A stretch of 51,208 nt of DNA from an uncultured Pseudomonadota bacterium (GCA_903844665.1 CAIMUS010000194.1:1-51208), one strand, 5' to 3'. Shown: positions 33,249 through 42,853, counted from the stretch's first letter. Program-made: numbers and translations. Notes: generated from the letters alone by a model not told the origin.

Positions 33249-34322
33249 ATGTACTCGAATGGTATTAGTAATATCAATGTCCTTTCCCAGGAGGTAATGC
33301 TGACGCCGGCGGAAATCCAGCGGCGGCTGCCTCTCAGTGAAAAGGCCGAGCAGACCGTGCTGGCGGGGCGGGAAACCATCAAGCGTATTCTCGACCGGCG
33401 GGATCATCGTCTCTTCGTGGTTGTGGGTCCCTGTTCCATCCATGACCTGGAAGCCACCCGCGAGTATGCGCGGCGCCTTAAGAAACTGGCGGACGAGGTC
33501 GGCGATACCCTGGTCATAGTGATGCGGGTTTACTTCGAAAAACCCCGCACCACGACCGGTTGGAAAGGATTCATCAACGACCCTTATATAGACGATTCTT
33601 TCTGTGTGGAGGATGGCTTGCAAAAAGCGCGCTCCCTGCTGCTGGAACTGGCGGAGATGGGTGTACCCACCGGTACGGAGGCGCTGGATCCCATCACGCC
33701 GCAGTATATTTCGGATTTGATCAGTTGGACCGCGATCGGCGCCCGCACCACCGAATCCCAGACCCATCGGGAAATGGCCAGCGGCCTGTCCACGCCGGTC
33801 GGATTCAAAAACGGCACCGATGGCAACCTCCAGGTGGCTATCAATGCCCTGCACTCGGCCTCCAAATCACACAGTTTTCTGGGCATCAATCAGGACGGCC
33901 AGTGCGCGGTGATCCGCACCAGCGGCAACGGCTACGGTCATGTCGTCTTGCGTGGCGGCAGCCGGCCCAACTATGACTCCGTGTCCATCGCCATGTGCGA
34001 GGAGCAGTTGCTGGCGGCAAAGCTGCCGATCAATATCGTGGTCGATTGCAGCCATGCCAACTGCAACAAGAAACCGGCCTTGCAGCCCCGGGTGCTGCAC
34101 GATTGCGTCCATCAGATTATCGAGGGCAACCGTTCCATCGTCGGTCTGATGATCGAAAGCAATCTGGAAGCCGGCAATCAGCCGATCCCGGCGGATCTGT
34201 CGCAGTTGCGCTATGGCGTGTCGATCACCGATCCCTGCGTGGACTGGCCCACGACCGAACAGATGATGCTCGACGCCCGCGCCAGGCTGAAGGATATCCT
34301 GCCCCACCGCCTGGATGTTTAG
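33249..34322 (+). CDS. aroF: 3-deoxy-7-phosphoheptulonate synthase, class I (AroF-like)
   Basis: 357 residues. It joins PEP and erythrose-4-phosphate as the first step of the shikimate pathway. Class I motifs are GPCSIHD (about 60-66), RVYFEKPRTT, IGARTTESQTHREMASGLS, GFKNGTDG and DCSHAN. The N-terminal VMLTPAEIQRRLPLS, the TEALDPITPQY segment and GINQDGQ are closer to the tyrosine-sensitive AroF than to AroG. Which amino acid inhibits it cannot be decided by eye. It is a single gene with ribosome binding site gagg just upstream. Confidence 0.92.
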   Translation: MYSNGISNINVLSQEVMLTPAEIQRRLPLSEKAEQTVLAGRETIKRILDRRDHRLFVVVGPCSIHDLEATREYARRLKKLADEVGDTLVIVMRVYFEKPRTTTGWKGFINDPYIDDSFCVEDGLQKARSLLLELAEMGVPTGTEALDPITPQYISDLISWTAIGARTTESQTHREMASGLSTPVGFKNGTDGNLQVAINALHSASKSHSFLGINQDGQCAVIRTSGNGYGHVVLRGGSRPNYDSVSIAMCEEQLLAAKLPINIVVDCSHANCNKKPALQPRVLHDCVHQIIEGNRSIVGLMIESNLEAGNQPIPADLSQLRYGVSITDPCVDWPTTEQMMLDARARLKDILPHRLDV

Positions 34323-34607
34323 AAGCTGTAAAGTATCCACTTAAGCCGGGACATTGAGCAAGTATACCCCTTTAACCGAGCAACTCACCGCCGTCATTCC
34401 GGCTGGGACGCCGGAATCCAGTAGCCATGGAGGGCAAGCTTCTGGATTCCCGCTTACGCGGGAATGACAATTTGCGTAAGTCCTGCGGGTAAAATCTTTC
34501 TTACTGTAAATTTTCCAGTGATGGAGACAAGTTGATACGCTATTTTGTGTAGTAAGAGCAAAGATAACACTACATGTAGTGCTCACATATTCTCATCACT
34601 GGAAAAT
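34323..34607. other. Repeat-filled gap between aroF and the hicBA remnant
   Basis: The first 70 bp hold no visible signal. Then come the inverted repeat at 34393-34468 and the MITE copy 2 at 34504-34613. No frame here encodes the missing C-terminal half of HicA, so that half was lost, not merely separated by the insertion. Confidence 0.6.
34393..34468. repeat. dRS3-like inverted repeat
   Basis: Two related half-elements face each other: gtcattcc...ggaatccag (34393-34421) and ctggattcc...ggaatgac (34442-34468). Each half is itself palindromic around a cgc-rich centre. The gtcattcc/ggaatgac motif is a widespread bacterial dispersed repeat type, known as dRS3 in Neisseria. Confidence 0.75.
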
Positions 34608-34613
34608 TTACAC
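34504..34613. mobile_element. 110-bp MITE-like element, copy 2, inside hicA
   Basis: The same length as copy 1 at 28421-28530, with terminal inverted repeats at 34504-34523 and 34594-34613 and a nearly identical interior up to about 34565. A central palindrome cactacatgtagtg is present. Its right terminus provides the in-frame TAA (34610-34608) that ends the truncated hicA frame. Confidence 0.85.
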
Positions 34614-34712
34614 TACCAATTGATGTCGTGCTCCAGAGAAAGGGCCATCGAACCCAAGCTGGCGCAATCGGCGAATAAATTCTCGGCGCTTACAGGGTGT
34701 CCACCGACTCAC
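34608..34712 (-). pseudogene. hicA: Truncated HicA mRNA interferase
   Basis: From the GTG at 34712 the minus strand reads 34 codons. The first 31, MSRWTPCKRREFIRRLRQLG followed by FDGPFSGARHQ, are a textbook HicA N-terminus including the catalytic histidine (His30). The next codons, LVV then stop, come from the MITE end and its border. HicA proteins are normally about twice this long, so the beta-sheet that completes the dsRNA-binding-like fold is gone and toxicity is unlikely. The start overlaps the hicB 3' end by 23 bases, as in hicB-hicA ordered modules. Confidence 0.85.
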
Positions 34713-34962
34713 GAGTCGGCTCCTTATTAAAATTGATATCTCCAATGACAGGCAAAGCATGACCTAGTTTAAGACCGACGAGAACCCAGTCTTCCAAGGT
34801 CGAGTGCAGTTCGTTTTGGCACTGCCGTAAAGTCATACCAAACGCTATGACTCCCTTACACACCGGAATCCTACCACTAAACGTGCCATCTTCCAGCTTA
34901 TCATATTCAGCTTGCATCATAGCTTGGTCTACGTATTCAGTCAGAATGTATTGTGTTGGCAT
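34690..34962 (-). CDS. hicB: HicB family antitoxin
   Basis: 90 residues. The partial RNase-H-like fold of HicB is visible as an N-terminal strand pair, then EDGTFSGRIPVCKGVIAFGMTLRQCQNELHSTLEDWVLVGLKLGH, where the G-x-IP...G-x-T...C segment and the long helix are typical. It is a short form without a C-terminal ribbon-helix-helix or HTH domain. Its partner hicA, overlapping at the 3' end, is truncated by the MITE, so hicB is an orphan. An attC-like site lies 30 bp upstream. HicBA modules are frequent cassettes in chromosomal integrons. Confidence 0.8.
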   Translation of the reverse strand: MPTQYILTEYVDQAMMQAEYDKLEDGTFSGRIPVCKGVIAFGMTLRQCQNELHSTLEDWVLVGLKLGHALPVIGDINFNKEPTRESVDTL

Positions 34963-34992
34963 GAAACTATCCTCATCTCATTATGACATGAT

Positions 34993-35053
34993 GCCTAACG
35001 CCGGGCTTCAGCGGCGGCGCGTTAGCGCCGTCCGCTCGAGCGATTTGTTAGTG
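34993..35053. other. attC-like integron recombination site
   Basis: The sequence starts with gcctaac (34993-34999, fits RYYYAAC) and ends with gttagtg (35047-35053, five of seven bases of the complement). Inside, gcttcagcgg (35005-35014) pairs with ccgctcgagc (35032-35041) with two mismatches, as L boxes do, and the centre forms the hairpin cggcgc-gtta-gcgccg (35015-35030). Overall length of about 60 bp and this nested symmetry match attC sites. No integron integrase is in the window. Confidence 0.55.
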
Positions 35054-35067
35054 GTAGCCCGACGCTA

Positions 35068-35090
35068 TTCGCGAGCAAGCTCGCTCCTAC
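35068..35090. repeat. Single arm of the gagcgagc REP-like family
   Basis: ttcgcgagcaagctcgctcc followed by tac is the right arm of the element seen complete at 22746-22820 and 47347-47420. The left arm is absent. It lies 30 bp beyond the proS stop codon, between it and the attC-like site. Confidence 0.75.
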
Positions 35091-35121
35091 GGATGAAGCC
35101 GGATGCCACCTCTCGGTCAAC

Positions 35122-36831
35122 TCAGCCGGCCAGTCTGGCCCGCAGCAGTTCCAGTACCTGTTCCCGCAGGACGAGGCTGCTGTCGCCATCCCGGCGCCCC
35201 TTGTATTCCACCTGGCCGCTGTCCAGGTTGCGCTCGCTCAGCACCAGCCGATGGGGGATACCGATCAGCTCCATGTCGGCGAACATCACGCCGGGGCGGA
35301 CGTCCCGGTCATCCAGCAAGACCTCGATGCCGGCGGCCTGCAGCTCCCGATACAGGCTGGCGGCGGCTTCCCGCAGCCGCTGCGAGCGCTGGGCATTGAG
35401 GGGAAGCAACGCCACCTGGAAAGGCGCCATGGGCGGCGGCCAGATAATGCCCCGGTCATCGTGATACTGCTCGATGGCGGCGGCTACGATGCGGGAGACG
35501 CCGATACCGTAACAGCCCATGATGATGGCGAGGCTGTAGCCGTTTTCATCCACCACCGTGGCGTTCATGGCGGCGCTGTATTTCCCGCCCAGTTGAAAGA
35601 TATGCCCCACTTCGATCCCGCGGGCGATGGACAGCGTACCCTGTCCGTCCGGACTGGGGTCGCCCGCCACCACGTTGCGGATATCCGCCACCACCGGTTC
35701 CGGCAGATCGCGCCTCCAGTTGACGCCGGTCAGGTGTTCGTCATTCCCATTGGCGCCGCACACGAAATCCGCCAGCCGGGCGGCGGCACGGTCGGCGATG
35801 ACCGGGATATCCAGTCCCACCGGTCCCACCGAACCGGCGTCGCAGCCGGCCACCGCCCGAATCTGCTCGGGGCTGGCGAAACTCAAGGGGGCGGCCACCT
35901 CGGGCAATTTTTCGGCCTTGATCGCATTGAGCTCGTGGTCGCCCCGCAGGCACAAAGCCACCACCCCGCCATCCGCGCCCTGCACCAGCAGCGTTTTCAG
36001 CGTCTGTTGCGGGCTTAGCTGCAGAAAAGCGCTGACCTCCGCGATCGTGTGCCGGCCGGGGGTAGCCACCCGTTCGAGAGGAGCTGCGGGGGGCGGACGC
36101 TCGCCCGGCGGCGCCAGGGCTTCGGCCATCTCCACATTGGCGGCGTAGTCGCTGCCGGAGGCAAAGGCGATCGCATCCTCGCCGGAATCGGCCAGGACAT
36201 GGAATTCATGGGAATAGCTGCCGCCGATACTGCCGGTGTCGGCCAGCACGGCCCGGAAACCCAGACCCAGACGGGTGAAAATACGATGATAGGCTGCCGC
36301 CATGGTGTCATAGGTGAGCTGCAGGGAATCCCTGTCGACATGAAAGGAGTACGCATCCTTCATCAGGAATTCGCGCGCCCGCATGACGCCGAAACGGGGC
36401 CGGATCTCGTCGCGGAATTTGGTCTGGATCTGATAATAGCAGACCGGCAATTGCTTGTAGCTTTTCACTTCCCGCCGCAACAGATCGGTGATGACCTCTT
36501 CATGGGTCGGACCGAAGCAGAAATCCCGCCCATGACGATCCTGCAGGCGCAGCAATTCCGGGCCGTAGTGGTCCCAGCGGCCGGATTCCTGCCACAGTTC
36601 CGCCGGCTGCACGGCGGGCATCAGCAGTTCCAGCGCACCGCTCCGATTCATCTCCTCCCGGACGATGGCTTCGACCTTGCGCAGCACGCGCAGGCCCAAC
36701 GGCAACCAGATATAAATGCCGGCCGCCAGTCGGCGGATCATGCCGGCGCGCAGCATCAGTTGGTGGCTGATCACTTCGGCATCGGCGGGCGTTTCTTTCA
36801 GCGTGGCCAGAGGAAATGAGGAGACTCGCAT
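35122..36831 (-). CDS. proS: Prolyl-tRNA synthetase
   Basis: 569 residues, bacterial-type ProRS (E. coli 572). Class II core with motif 2 in [28 protein letters not shown] (quoted in parts: [12 protein letters not shown] and [12 protein letters not shown], about residues 145-170), an editing insertion (INS, about 225-395) before motif 3 ([18 protein letters not shown]) and the C-terminal anticodon-binding domain. The ATG at 36831 gives the canonical N-terminus [15 protein letters not shown]; the frame stays open upstream to 37017 without family similarity. Confidence 0.95.
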   Translation of the reverse strand: MRVSSFPLATLKETPADAEVISHQLMLRAGMIRRLAAGIYIWLPLGLRVLRKVEAIVREEMNRSGALELLMPAVQPAELWQESGRWDHYGPELLRLQDRHGRDFCFGPTHEEVITDLLRREVKSYKQLPVCYYQIQTKFRDEIRPRFGVMRAREFLMKDAYSFHVDRDSLQLTYDTMAAAYHRIFTRLGLGFRAVLADTGSIGGSYSHEFHVLADSGEDAIAFASGSDYAANVEMAEALAPPGERPPPAAPLERVATPGRHTIAEVSAFLQLSPQQTLKTLLVQGADGGVVALCLRGDHELNAIKAEKLPEVAAPLSFASPEQIRAVAGCDAGSVGPVGLDIPVIADRAAARLADFVCGANGNDEHLTGVNWRRDLPEPVVADIRNVVAGDPSPDGQGTLSIARGIEVGHIFQLGGKYSAAMNATVVDENGYSLAIIMGCYGIGVSRIVAAAIEQYHDDRGIIWPPPMAPFQVALLPLNAQRSQRLREAAASLYRELQAAGIEVLLDDRDVRPGVMFADMELIGIPHRLVLSERNLDSGQVEYKGRRDGDSSLVLREQVLELLRARLAG

Positions 36832-36946
36832 AGTGTGCCTGTCAGCAGGGTCGATGGAGAGCGGCTGGGTCTTGTGCCGGGAGAGTGCAGTGTAAGCCTT
36901 AGCATCGAGCGGCGTACAGCAAGCTTGCCTTCCCGGTACGGTGGCG

Positions 36947-37414
36947 TCAGGGCTTCTTACAATACTCCTGTACAAATTTTTGGTTTTTTTCGATTTCCTC
37001 CTGACGTTGCTGCTCATCGAGGATGACCTGTTTACCGTCGGCCTCGGTGCGAATGGGATGGGGGCTTTTCACCAGAATATCCAGATTGGCTTTAGCCTGT
37101 TCACAATTGGCGGCGCGGCGCGCTTCAATATTTTCAGCGCTGGCGGCAGTGTCCGGCTGGGGCTGCTGGGGAGCTTGCCGGGCTTTATCAGCCTGTTCCG
37201 GTTTTTTCCGCTGCTGCTGTACGGCTGTCTCCGGTTCCGGACCCGCCGCAGAAGAGCGATGGATAATCTGATAGTTGACGCCAGCCGGCGGCGGGGTATC
37301 CCGATATTGGACATTGCCCTGTTCATCCACCCACTTGTAAACCGTGCCGCCGGCATAAGCCAGGGCGCCACAGACTGGCAGCAACAGCAAGACGATTCGC
37401 TTCAGCACTGGCAT
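36947..37414 (-). CDS. Exported DUF4124 domain protein
   Basis: 155 residues from the ATG at 37414. Signal peptide about 1-21 ([19 protein letters not shown]), so periplasmic. The DUF4124 domain follows immediately: [20 protein letters not shown] (about 22-41). The middle is rich in Gln, Pro, Lys and Glu (about 55-90), and the C-terminus has a charged helix with two conserved-looking cysteines ([22 protein letters not shown]). Such proteins are common in gammaproteobacteria and of unknown function. A longer frame begins at 37483 but its first 23 residues do not fit a signal peptide. It lies upstream of proS on the same strand. Confidence 0.8.
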   Translation of the reverse strand: MPVLKRIVLLLLPVCGALAYAGGTVYKWVDEQGNVQYRDTPPPAGVNYQIIHRSSAAGPEPETAVQQQRKKPEQADKARQAPQQPQPDTAASAENIEARRAANCEQAKANLDILVKSPHPIRTEADGKQVILDEQQRQEEIEKNQKFVQEYCKKP

Positions 37415-37483
37415 TCTCCAGCATCGACTCAAAAAATTAGGTGCAACCGTAGTCAGTGGCCGCTCCACAAACACTCGCTTCAA

Positions 37484-37763
37484 ATCCCCTGGTATTTTAG
37501 TTTAATAAGTATCAAACAGTTATTGTATACTGTCACGCTCGCAGGAAACCGCCGAAGACTCTGCAAGCCACTGCGCCGGCACAGTTCCCATTACCCCAGG
37601 TTCTCCATCCTCACCGGATGGAACGTAACCCGATGGGAAGTCTGTGCCCGTAAAGCTTACAACCACCCTGTCCCCGGTTCAAAATTTCCCGCGATCGTTA
37701 CGCCTATCGATTAAGCCGCGACGTTTTGTCGCCGTTTTTAACCTTGCATGAGGGTTCAGTTCT
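37484..37763 (+). promoter_or_regulatory. Leader region of the ilvIHC operon
   Basis: 280 bp before ilvI. A candidate promoter is ttaata (37502-37507) and tatact (37526-37531) with 18-bp spacing. Further down is a hairpin tccatcc...ggatgga near 37603-37621, then gcgac-gtttt-gtcgc followed by cg and five T (37718-37739), which looks like a short intrinsic terminator 25 bp before the start codon. Together this suggests transcription attenuation. I found no leader peptide rich in Ile, Leu or Val codons, so the mechanism is open. Confidence 0.45.
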
Positions 37764-39506
37764 ATGGAGCTAACTGGTGCCGAGATTGTCGTCCGTTGCC
37801 TCAAGGAAGAGGGTGTCGAATATGTATTCGGTTATCCGGGCGGTGCTATCCTGCATGTTTACGATGCGCTTTACAACCAGGATGATGTCAAGCATATACT
37901 GGTGCGCCATGAACAGGCCGCTGCGCATGCGGCGGACGGTTATGCCCGCGCCAGTGGCAAACCGGGGGTCGTGCTGGTCACCTCCGGTCCCGGCGTCACC
38001 AATGCCGTGACGGGGATTGCCACCGCCTATATGGATTCCATTCCGATGGTGGTGCTCTCCGGCCAGGTCCCCACCAAGCTGATCGGCAACGACGCCTTTC
38101 AGGAGGTGGACGCGGTGGGCATCACCCGCCCCTGCGTCAAGCATAATTTCCTGGTCAAGGATGTCATCCAGTTGGCCGAGACCATCAAGAAAGCATTTTT
38201 TATCGCCACCACCGGCCGGCCCGGCCCGGTGCTGGTCGATCTGCCCAAAGACGTGACGGCCGCCAAAACGGAGTTTACCTATCCCAGGAAAATCAAGATG
38301 CGTTCCTATAACCCGACCGTCAAGGGGCATACCGGCCAGATCCGCAAGGCGGTGGAACTGATCGCCGCCGCCAGGCGGCCGATGATCTATACCGGCGGCG
38401 GGGTGATTTTGGGCGACGGCTCCAGGGAACTGGTCGAACTGACCCGGTTGCTGGGCTACCCGATCACCAATACCCTGATGGGGTTGGGCGCCTATCCGGC
38501 CACCGATCCGCAATTCGTGGGGATGCTGGGGATGCATGGGACCTATGAAGCCAATATGGCCATGCACGACTGCGATGTGCTCGTCGGCATCGGCGTCCGC
38601 TTCGATGACCGCGTGACCGGCGCCCTGGACAAGTTCTGTCCGCTGGCGAAAGTCATCCATATCGACATCGATCCCTCGTCGATTTCCAAGAATGTCCGGG
38701 TGGATGTCCCGATCGTCGGGTCGGTGGGCAGCGTCCTGCGCGCCATGATCACCATGATCCGGGAGGAAAAGTTTCAGCCCGACGCCGAGGCGCTGGCCGC
38801 CTGGTGGCGGCAGATCGAGCAGTGGCGGGCGATCGAATCCCTGAAATATAACCCCAGCACTGAGATCATCAAGCCGCAGTTCGTCATCGAGCAGCTCTAT
38901 CAGGTGACCGCCGGCCAGGCGATTATCACCTCCGACGTGGGGCAGCACCAGATGTGGGCCGCCCAGCACTATCATTTCGACCGCCCCCGCCAGTGGATCA
39001 ACTCCGGCGGGCTCGGCACCATGGGATTCGGTCTGCCGGCGGCGATGGGCGCCAAGCTGGCGTTCCCGGAGCAGGACGTGGCCTGCGTGACCGGCGAGGG
39101 CAGCATCCAGATGATGCTGCAGGAGCTGTCCACCATCAAGCAGTACAACACGCCGATCAAGATCGTCAACCTGAACAACCGTTACCTGGGCATGGTGCGA
39201 CAGTGGCAGGAGTTCTTCTACGAGAAGCGTTACTCCATGACCTATATGGACGCGTTGCCGGACTTCGTCAAGCTGGCGGACGCCTATGGCCATGTCGGCA
39301 TGCGCATCGACCGGCCGGCGGATGTGGAGGGCGCGCTGCGGGAGGCCTTCGCCCTGAAGGATCGCACGGTATTTCTGGACTTTATCACCGATCAGGAAGA
39401 GAACGTCTTCCCGATGATCCCGGCCGGCGGCGGCCAGAACGAAATGCTCCTGGCCGGCAAAGACAAAATGGTTTCGACTCATGAAGAAGGGATGATTTTG
39501 GTGTGA
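37764..39506 (+). CDS. ilvI: Acetolactate synthase large subunit
   Basis: 580 residues. TPP-, FAD- and Mg-dependent first common enzyme of valine, leucine and isoleucine synthesis. The N-terminal catalytic Glu is in ILVRHEQAAAHAADGYARA (about 45-63). TPP-binding GEGSIQMMLQELSTI to LNNRYLGMVRQWQ lies at about 445-485. The length and sequence are those of the IlvI/IlvB family used with a separate regulatory subunit, encoded immediately downstream with a GTGTGA overlap. The operon continues to ilvC. Confidence 0.95.
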   Translation: MELTGAEIVVRCLKEEGVEYVFGYPGGAILHVYDALYNQDDVKHILVRHEQAAAHAADGYARASGKPGVVLVTSGPGVTNAVTGIATAYMDSIPMVVLSGQVPTKLIGNDAFQEVDAVGITRPCVKHNFLVKDVIQLAETIKKAFFIATTGRPGPVLVDLPKDVTAAKTEFTYPRKIKMRSYNPTVKGHTGQIRKAVELIAAARRPMIYTGGGVILGDGSRELVELTRLLGYPITNTLMGLGAYPATDPQFVGMLGMHGTYEANMAMHDCDVLVGIGVRFDDRVTGALDKFCPLAKVIHIDIDPSSISKNVRVDVPIVGSVGSVLRAMITMIREEKFQPDAEALAAWWRQIEQWRAIESLKYNPSTEIIKPQFVIEQLYQVTAGQAIITSDVGQHQMWAAQHYHFDRPRQWINSGGLGTMGFGLPAAMGAKLAFPEQDVACVTGEGSIQMMLQELSTIKQYNTPIKIVNLNNRYLGMVRQWQEFFYEKRYSMTYMDALPDFVKLADAYGHVGMRIDRPADVEGALREAFALKDRTVFLDFITDQEENVFPMIPAGGGQNEMLLAGKDKMVSTHEEGMILV

Positions 39507-40009
39507 CTATGAACAACACGCGACATATTATTTCCATTTTGCTGGAAAACGAGGCCGGCGCGCTGTCACGGGTGGCCAATCTGTTCTCGGCCCGCGGCTT
39601 CAACATCGAATGCCTGACCGTGGCCCCTACGGAAGATGCCTCTCTGTCCCGGTTGACGTTGGTCACCACGGGTAACGAGGATATCATCGAGCAGATCGTC
39701 AAGCAGTTGAACAAGCTGATCGACGTGGTCAAGCTGATCGATCTCACCGAAGGCCCGCATATCGAGCGGGAACTGATGCTGATCAAGGTCAAGGCCACCG
39801 GCGAGCAACGGGCCGAGATGCAGCGCCTGACGGATATTTTCCGGGGCCGGGTCATCGATGTCACGGATTCGACCTTTACCATTGAACTGACGGGGACCTC
39901 GGACAAGCTGGACGGCTTTATCGGCGCCGTGCACAGCGACAATATTCTGGAGGTCGTGCGTTCCGGCGTGACCGGCATCGCCCGCGGCCAGAAGTCTCTG
40001 CACGTTTAA
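39503..40009 (+). CDS. ilvH: Acetolactate synthase regulatory subunit
   Basis: 168 residues from the GTG at 39503 (166 from the ATG at 39509). The ACT domain at the N-terminus (HIISILLENEAGALSRVANL, then FNIECLTVAPTEDASLSRLT) binds valine and gives feedback inhibition of the large subunit; the C-terminal half ends TSDKLDGFIGAVHS, as in E. coli IlvH. The GTG start is preferred because aaggga lies ten bases upstream and it overlaps the ilvI stop, implying coupled translation. Confidence 0.95.
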   Translation: MTMNNTRHIISILLENEAGALSRVANLFSARGFNIECLTVAPTEDASLSRLTLVTTGNEDIIEQIVKQLNKLIDVVKLIDLTEGPHIERELMLIKVKATGEQRAEMQRLTDIFRGRVIDVTDSTFTIELTGTSDKLDGFIGAVHSDNILEVVRSGVTGIARGQKSLHV

Positions 40010-41095
<1,086 letters not shown>

Positions 41096-41106
41096 GTGCA
41101 TTACAG

Positions 41107-41130
41107 GCCCTCCCCTGCCTGGGGGAGGGC
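41107..41130 (+). terminator. Hairpin after ilvC
   Basis: gccctcccc (41107-41115) and ggggagggc (41122-41130) form a 9-bp stem with a 6-base loop, 11 bp after the ilvC stop. The following sequence gattgtctgg is only weakly T-rich, so it may be a poor terminator or a processing/stabilising structure. Confidence 0.55.
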
Positions 41131-41259
41131 GATTGTCTGGTGTGATGAGAAAAAGCGATCGGTATCATCAGTGGGGAGAGGCTTTGTAAAATGCTTTATT
41201 TATTCTAAAGTACAAATATTGGCCGCCTGATAACATTGTGAACATCAAGAGAGGTTTTC

Positions 41260-42144
41260 ATGAGTAACGAAGAAGCTTATCTGGATATGCTCCGGCGTAT
41301 TCTGGACGAAGGAAAATACAGAAAACCGGAGGATGAAGAAGGGCGGTACGAATTATTCGCTCAGCCACTCCGCTTCGATTTAAGTGACAACAAGATTCCT
41401 CTAATGACGACGAAGAAGGTGTTTTTCAAGTCATTAGCAGTCGAGATGTTGTGGTTTCTTAGTGGCTCACAAGACATTGCCTTGCTGAAGGAAAACAACG
41501 TCAAGATCTGGGACCTCTGGGCCAATGAAGAAGGAGTGGTAGGTCCACTCTATGGATTCCAGTGGCGGCATTGGCGAGTTGATCCCACCGTTTCCGAGAA
41601 ATACTACAATGGGGAAAAGGAGATCGATCAAATCGCGGACGTAATGTGGACCCTTCGTGAACGGCCAGAGGCGCGGAGTCATATCGTGACTGCATGGCGT
41701 CCCGATCACCTTAAGCTAATGTCAATTAAGCCATGTCACATATTATTGCAGTTCTACCGTTGGGATGATGAGGTCAGTTTGATGCTGACACAGCGCTCAT
41801 GCGACGCCTACCTCGGTGTCCCTTTCAACATCGCACAATACTCACTCCTTACTCACATGGTTGCTCATCAACTCGACTGTAGAGCGAAGGAGTTTATCTG
41901 GTTCGGGGGCGACGTTCATATTTACGAGAATCACATAAACCAAGTGAGAGAGCAGCTTGATAAACCGATACTAGCGCCTCCAACTATTGCCTTCAAGCGG
42001 AAACCAGCAGATATATTTTCCTACAAGCTTGACGATTTCCATCTAAAGGGATATGTACATGCTGACTACATACCAGGCGAAGTGTCTCCCCAAGGCCAAC
42101 CCGGGAAAGGGGTGCGTCTAGGAGAGTATGATTGCCGTTGCTAA
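41260..42144 (+). CDS. thyA: Thymidylate synthase
   Basis: 294 residues. Converts dUMP to dTMP with methylene-tetrahydrofolate. The catalytic Cys159 (KPCHILLQFY), the dUMP-phosphate arginine segment QRSCDAYLG (178-186), the base-reading Asn190 (VPFNIAQYSLL) and HIYENH (220-225) are present. Asn190 argues against a dCMP-hydroxymethylating variant. The segment TAWRPDHLKLMSIKPCH differs from the usual SAWNP...MALPPCH, with Arg in place of the near-invariant Asn. The gene is visibly more A+T-rich than ilvC and rimO around it and starts a four-gene cluster, so it is probably acquired DNA and may be a second thyA. Ribosome binding site agagagg. Confidence 0.9.
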   Translation: MSNEEAYLDMLRRILDEGKYRKPEDEEGRYELFAQPLRFDLSDNKIPLMTTKKVFFKSLAVEMLWFLSGSQDIALLKENNVKIWDLWANEEGVVGPLYGFQWRHWRVDPTVSEKYYNGEKEIDQIADVMWTLRERPEARSHIVTAWRPDHLKLMSIKPCHILLQFYRWDDEVSLMLTQRSCDAYLGVPFNIAQYSLLTHMVAHQLDCRAKEFIWFGGDVHIYENHINQVREQLDKPILAPPTIAFKRKPADIFSYKLDDFHLKGYVHADYIPGEVSPQGQPGKGVRLGEYDCRC

Positions 42145-42787
42145 GAACTTGATCAGTGACAAACTCAACCAAGGACCGCCGACTACGAAAGACATGATAG
42201 TTCAGCATCCTGGCAACTCATATATATATGAGCAGTCTAATTTTTTAATGTGTGTTCCGGCATGCCTAAATATGATCCTTAAGCGTCGGAACTTGACCAC
42301 GTACCCCCAAGCTGAGATTGCATGTCAACTTGGTCTTGTTATCCCACCTGAACTAATCGTTAAATACCCCGGTGCAAGGACCAGTGCGGACGAGGAAGAT
42401 TGGGGCGTACACCCGCAGTCGGATCGAACCACGATCGAAGGATTTTTAAGGAAAAAAGGGATACCGCTTGTATTCAAATATATTGGCGCCAGAGAGGTAC
42501 CACCGGATAGCATTATTGATTTCCTGTCGGACAACCTGCAGCAGGATAACGATATTATTGTCGGATACAACTATGCGAAAGTATTCAAGGAAGGAAAGAA
42601 TGTTGGCCATGTTAACTTGATCAAGTCCGTTAATACTTTGATCGAAACCGTGGAACTTTTAGACCCAGAACATACTGAAACGAAAACGGTGCTATTGAAA
42701 GATCTGATGCGGGGAGTATTGGATAAAAGGGATGGATTCTGGGTATTTGGAGAGTCTAATAGACGAATCATCTCTACCTATATCTAA
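42128..42787 (+). CDS. C39-like papain-fold cysteine peptidase
   Basis: 219 residues, no signal peptide or membrane helix. A papain-like active site can be read: Gln36 and Cys42 in QSNFLMCVPACLNMIL, His161 in NVGHVNLIKSV and Asp179 in ELLDPEH, in the order and spacing of family C39-like peptidases. There is no ABC transporter domain, so it is not a bacteriocin exporter; it may cleave a specific partner. The ATG at 42128 overlaps the end of thyA by 17 bases; an ATG 22 codons later (MIVQHPGNSY) is an alternative. A+T-rich like its neighbours. Target unknown. Confidence 0.6.
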   Translation: MIAVAKNLISDKLNQGPPTTKDMIVQHPGNSYIYEQSNFLMCVPACLNMILKRRNLTTYPQAEIACQLGLVIPPELIVKYPGARTSADEEDWGVHPQSDRTTIEGFLRKKGIPLVFKYIGAREVPPDSIIDFLSDNLQQDNDIIVGYNYAKVFKEGKNVGHVNLIKSVNTLIETVELLDPEHTETKTVLLKDLMRGVLDKRDGFWVFGESNRRIISTYI

Positions 42788-42853
42788 GAGGTACGATATT
42801 GTGGAAGATCAAAGCGGAGGAACGAAAGAGTTGCGCATCGAGTGGAGCGTAAC

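Noticed and set aside
37770-39482. 570-codon open frame opposite ilvI
   Set aside because: Shadow of the acetolactate synthase gene; no signals of its own.
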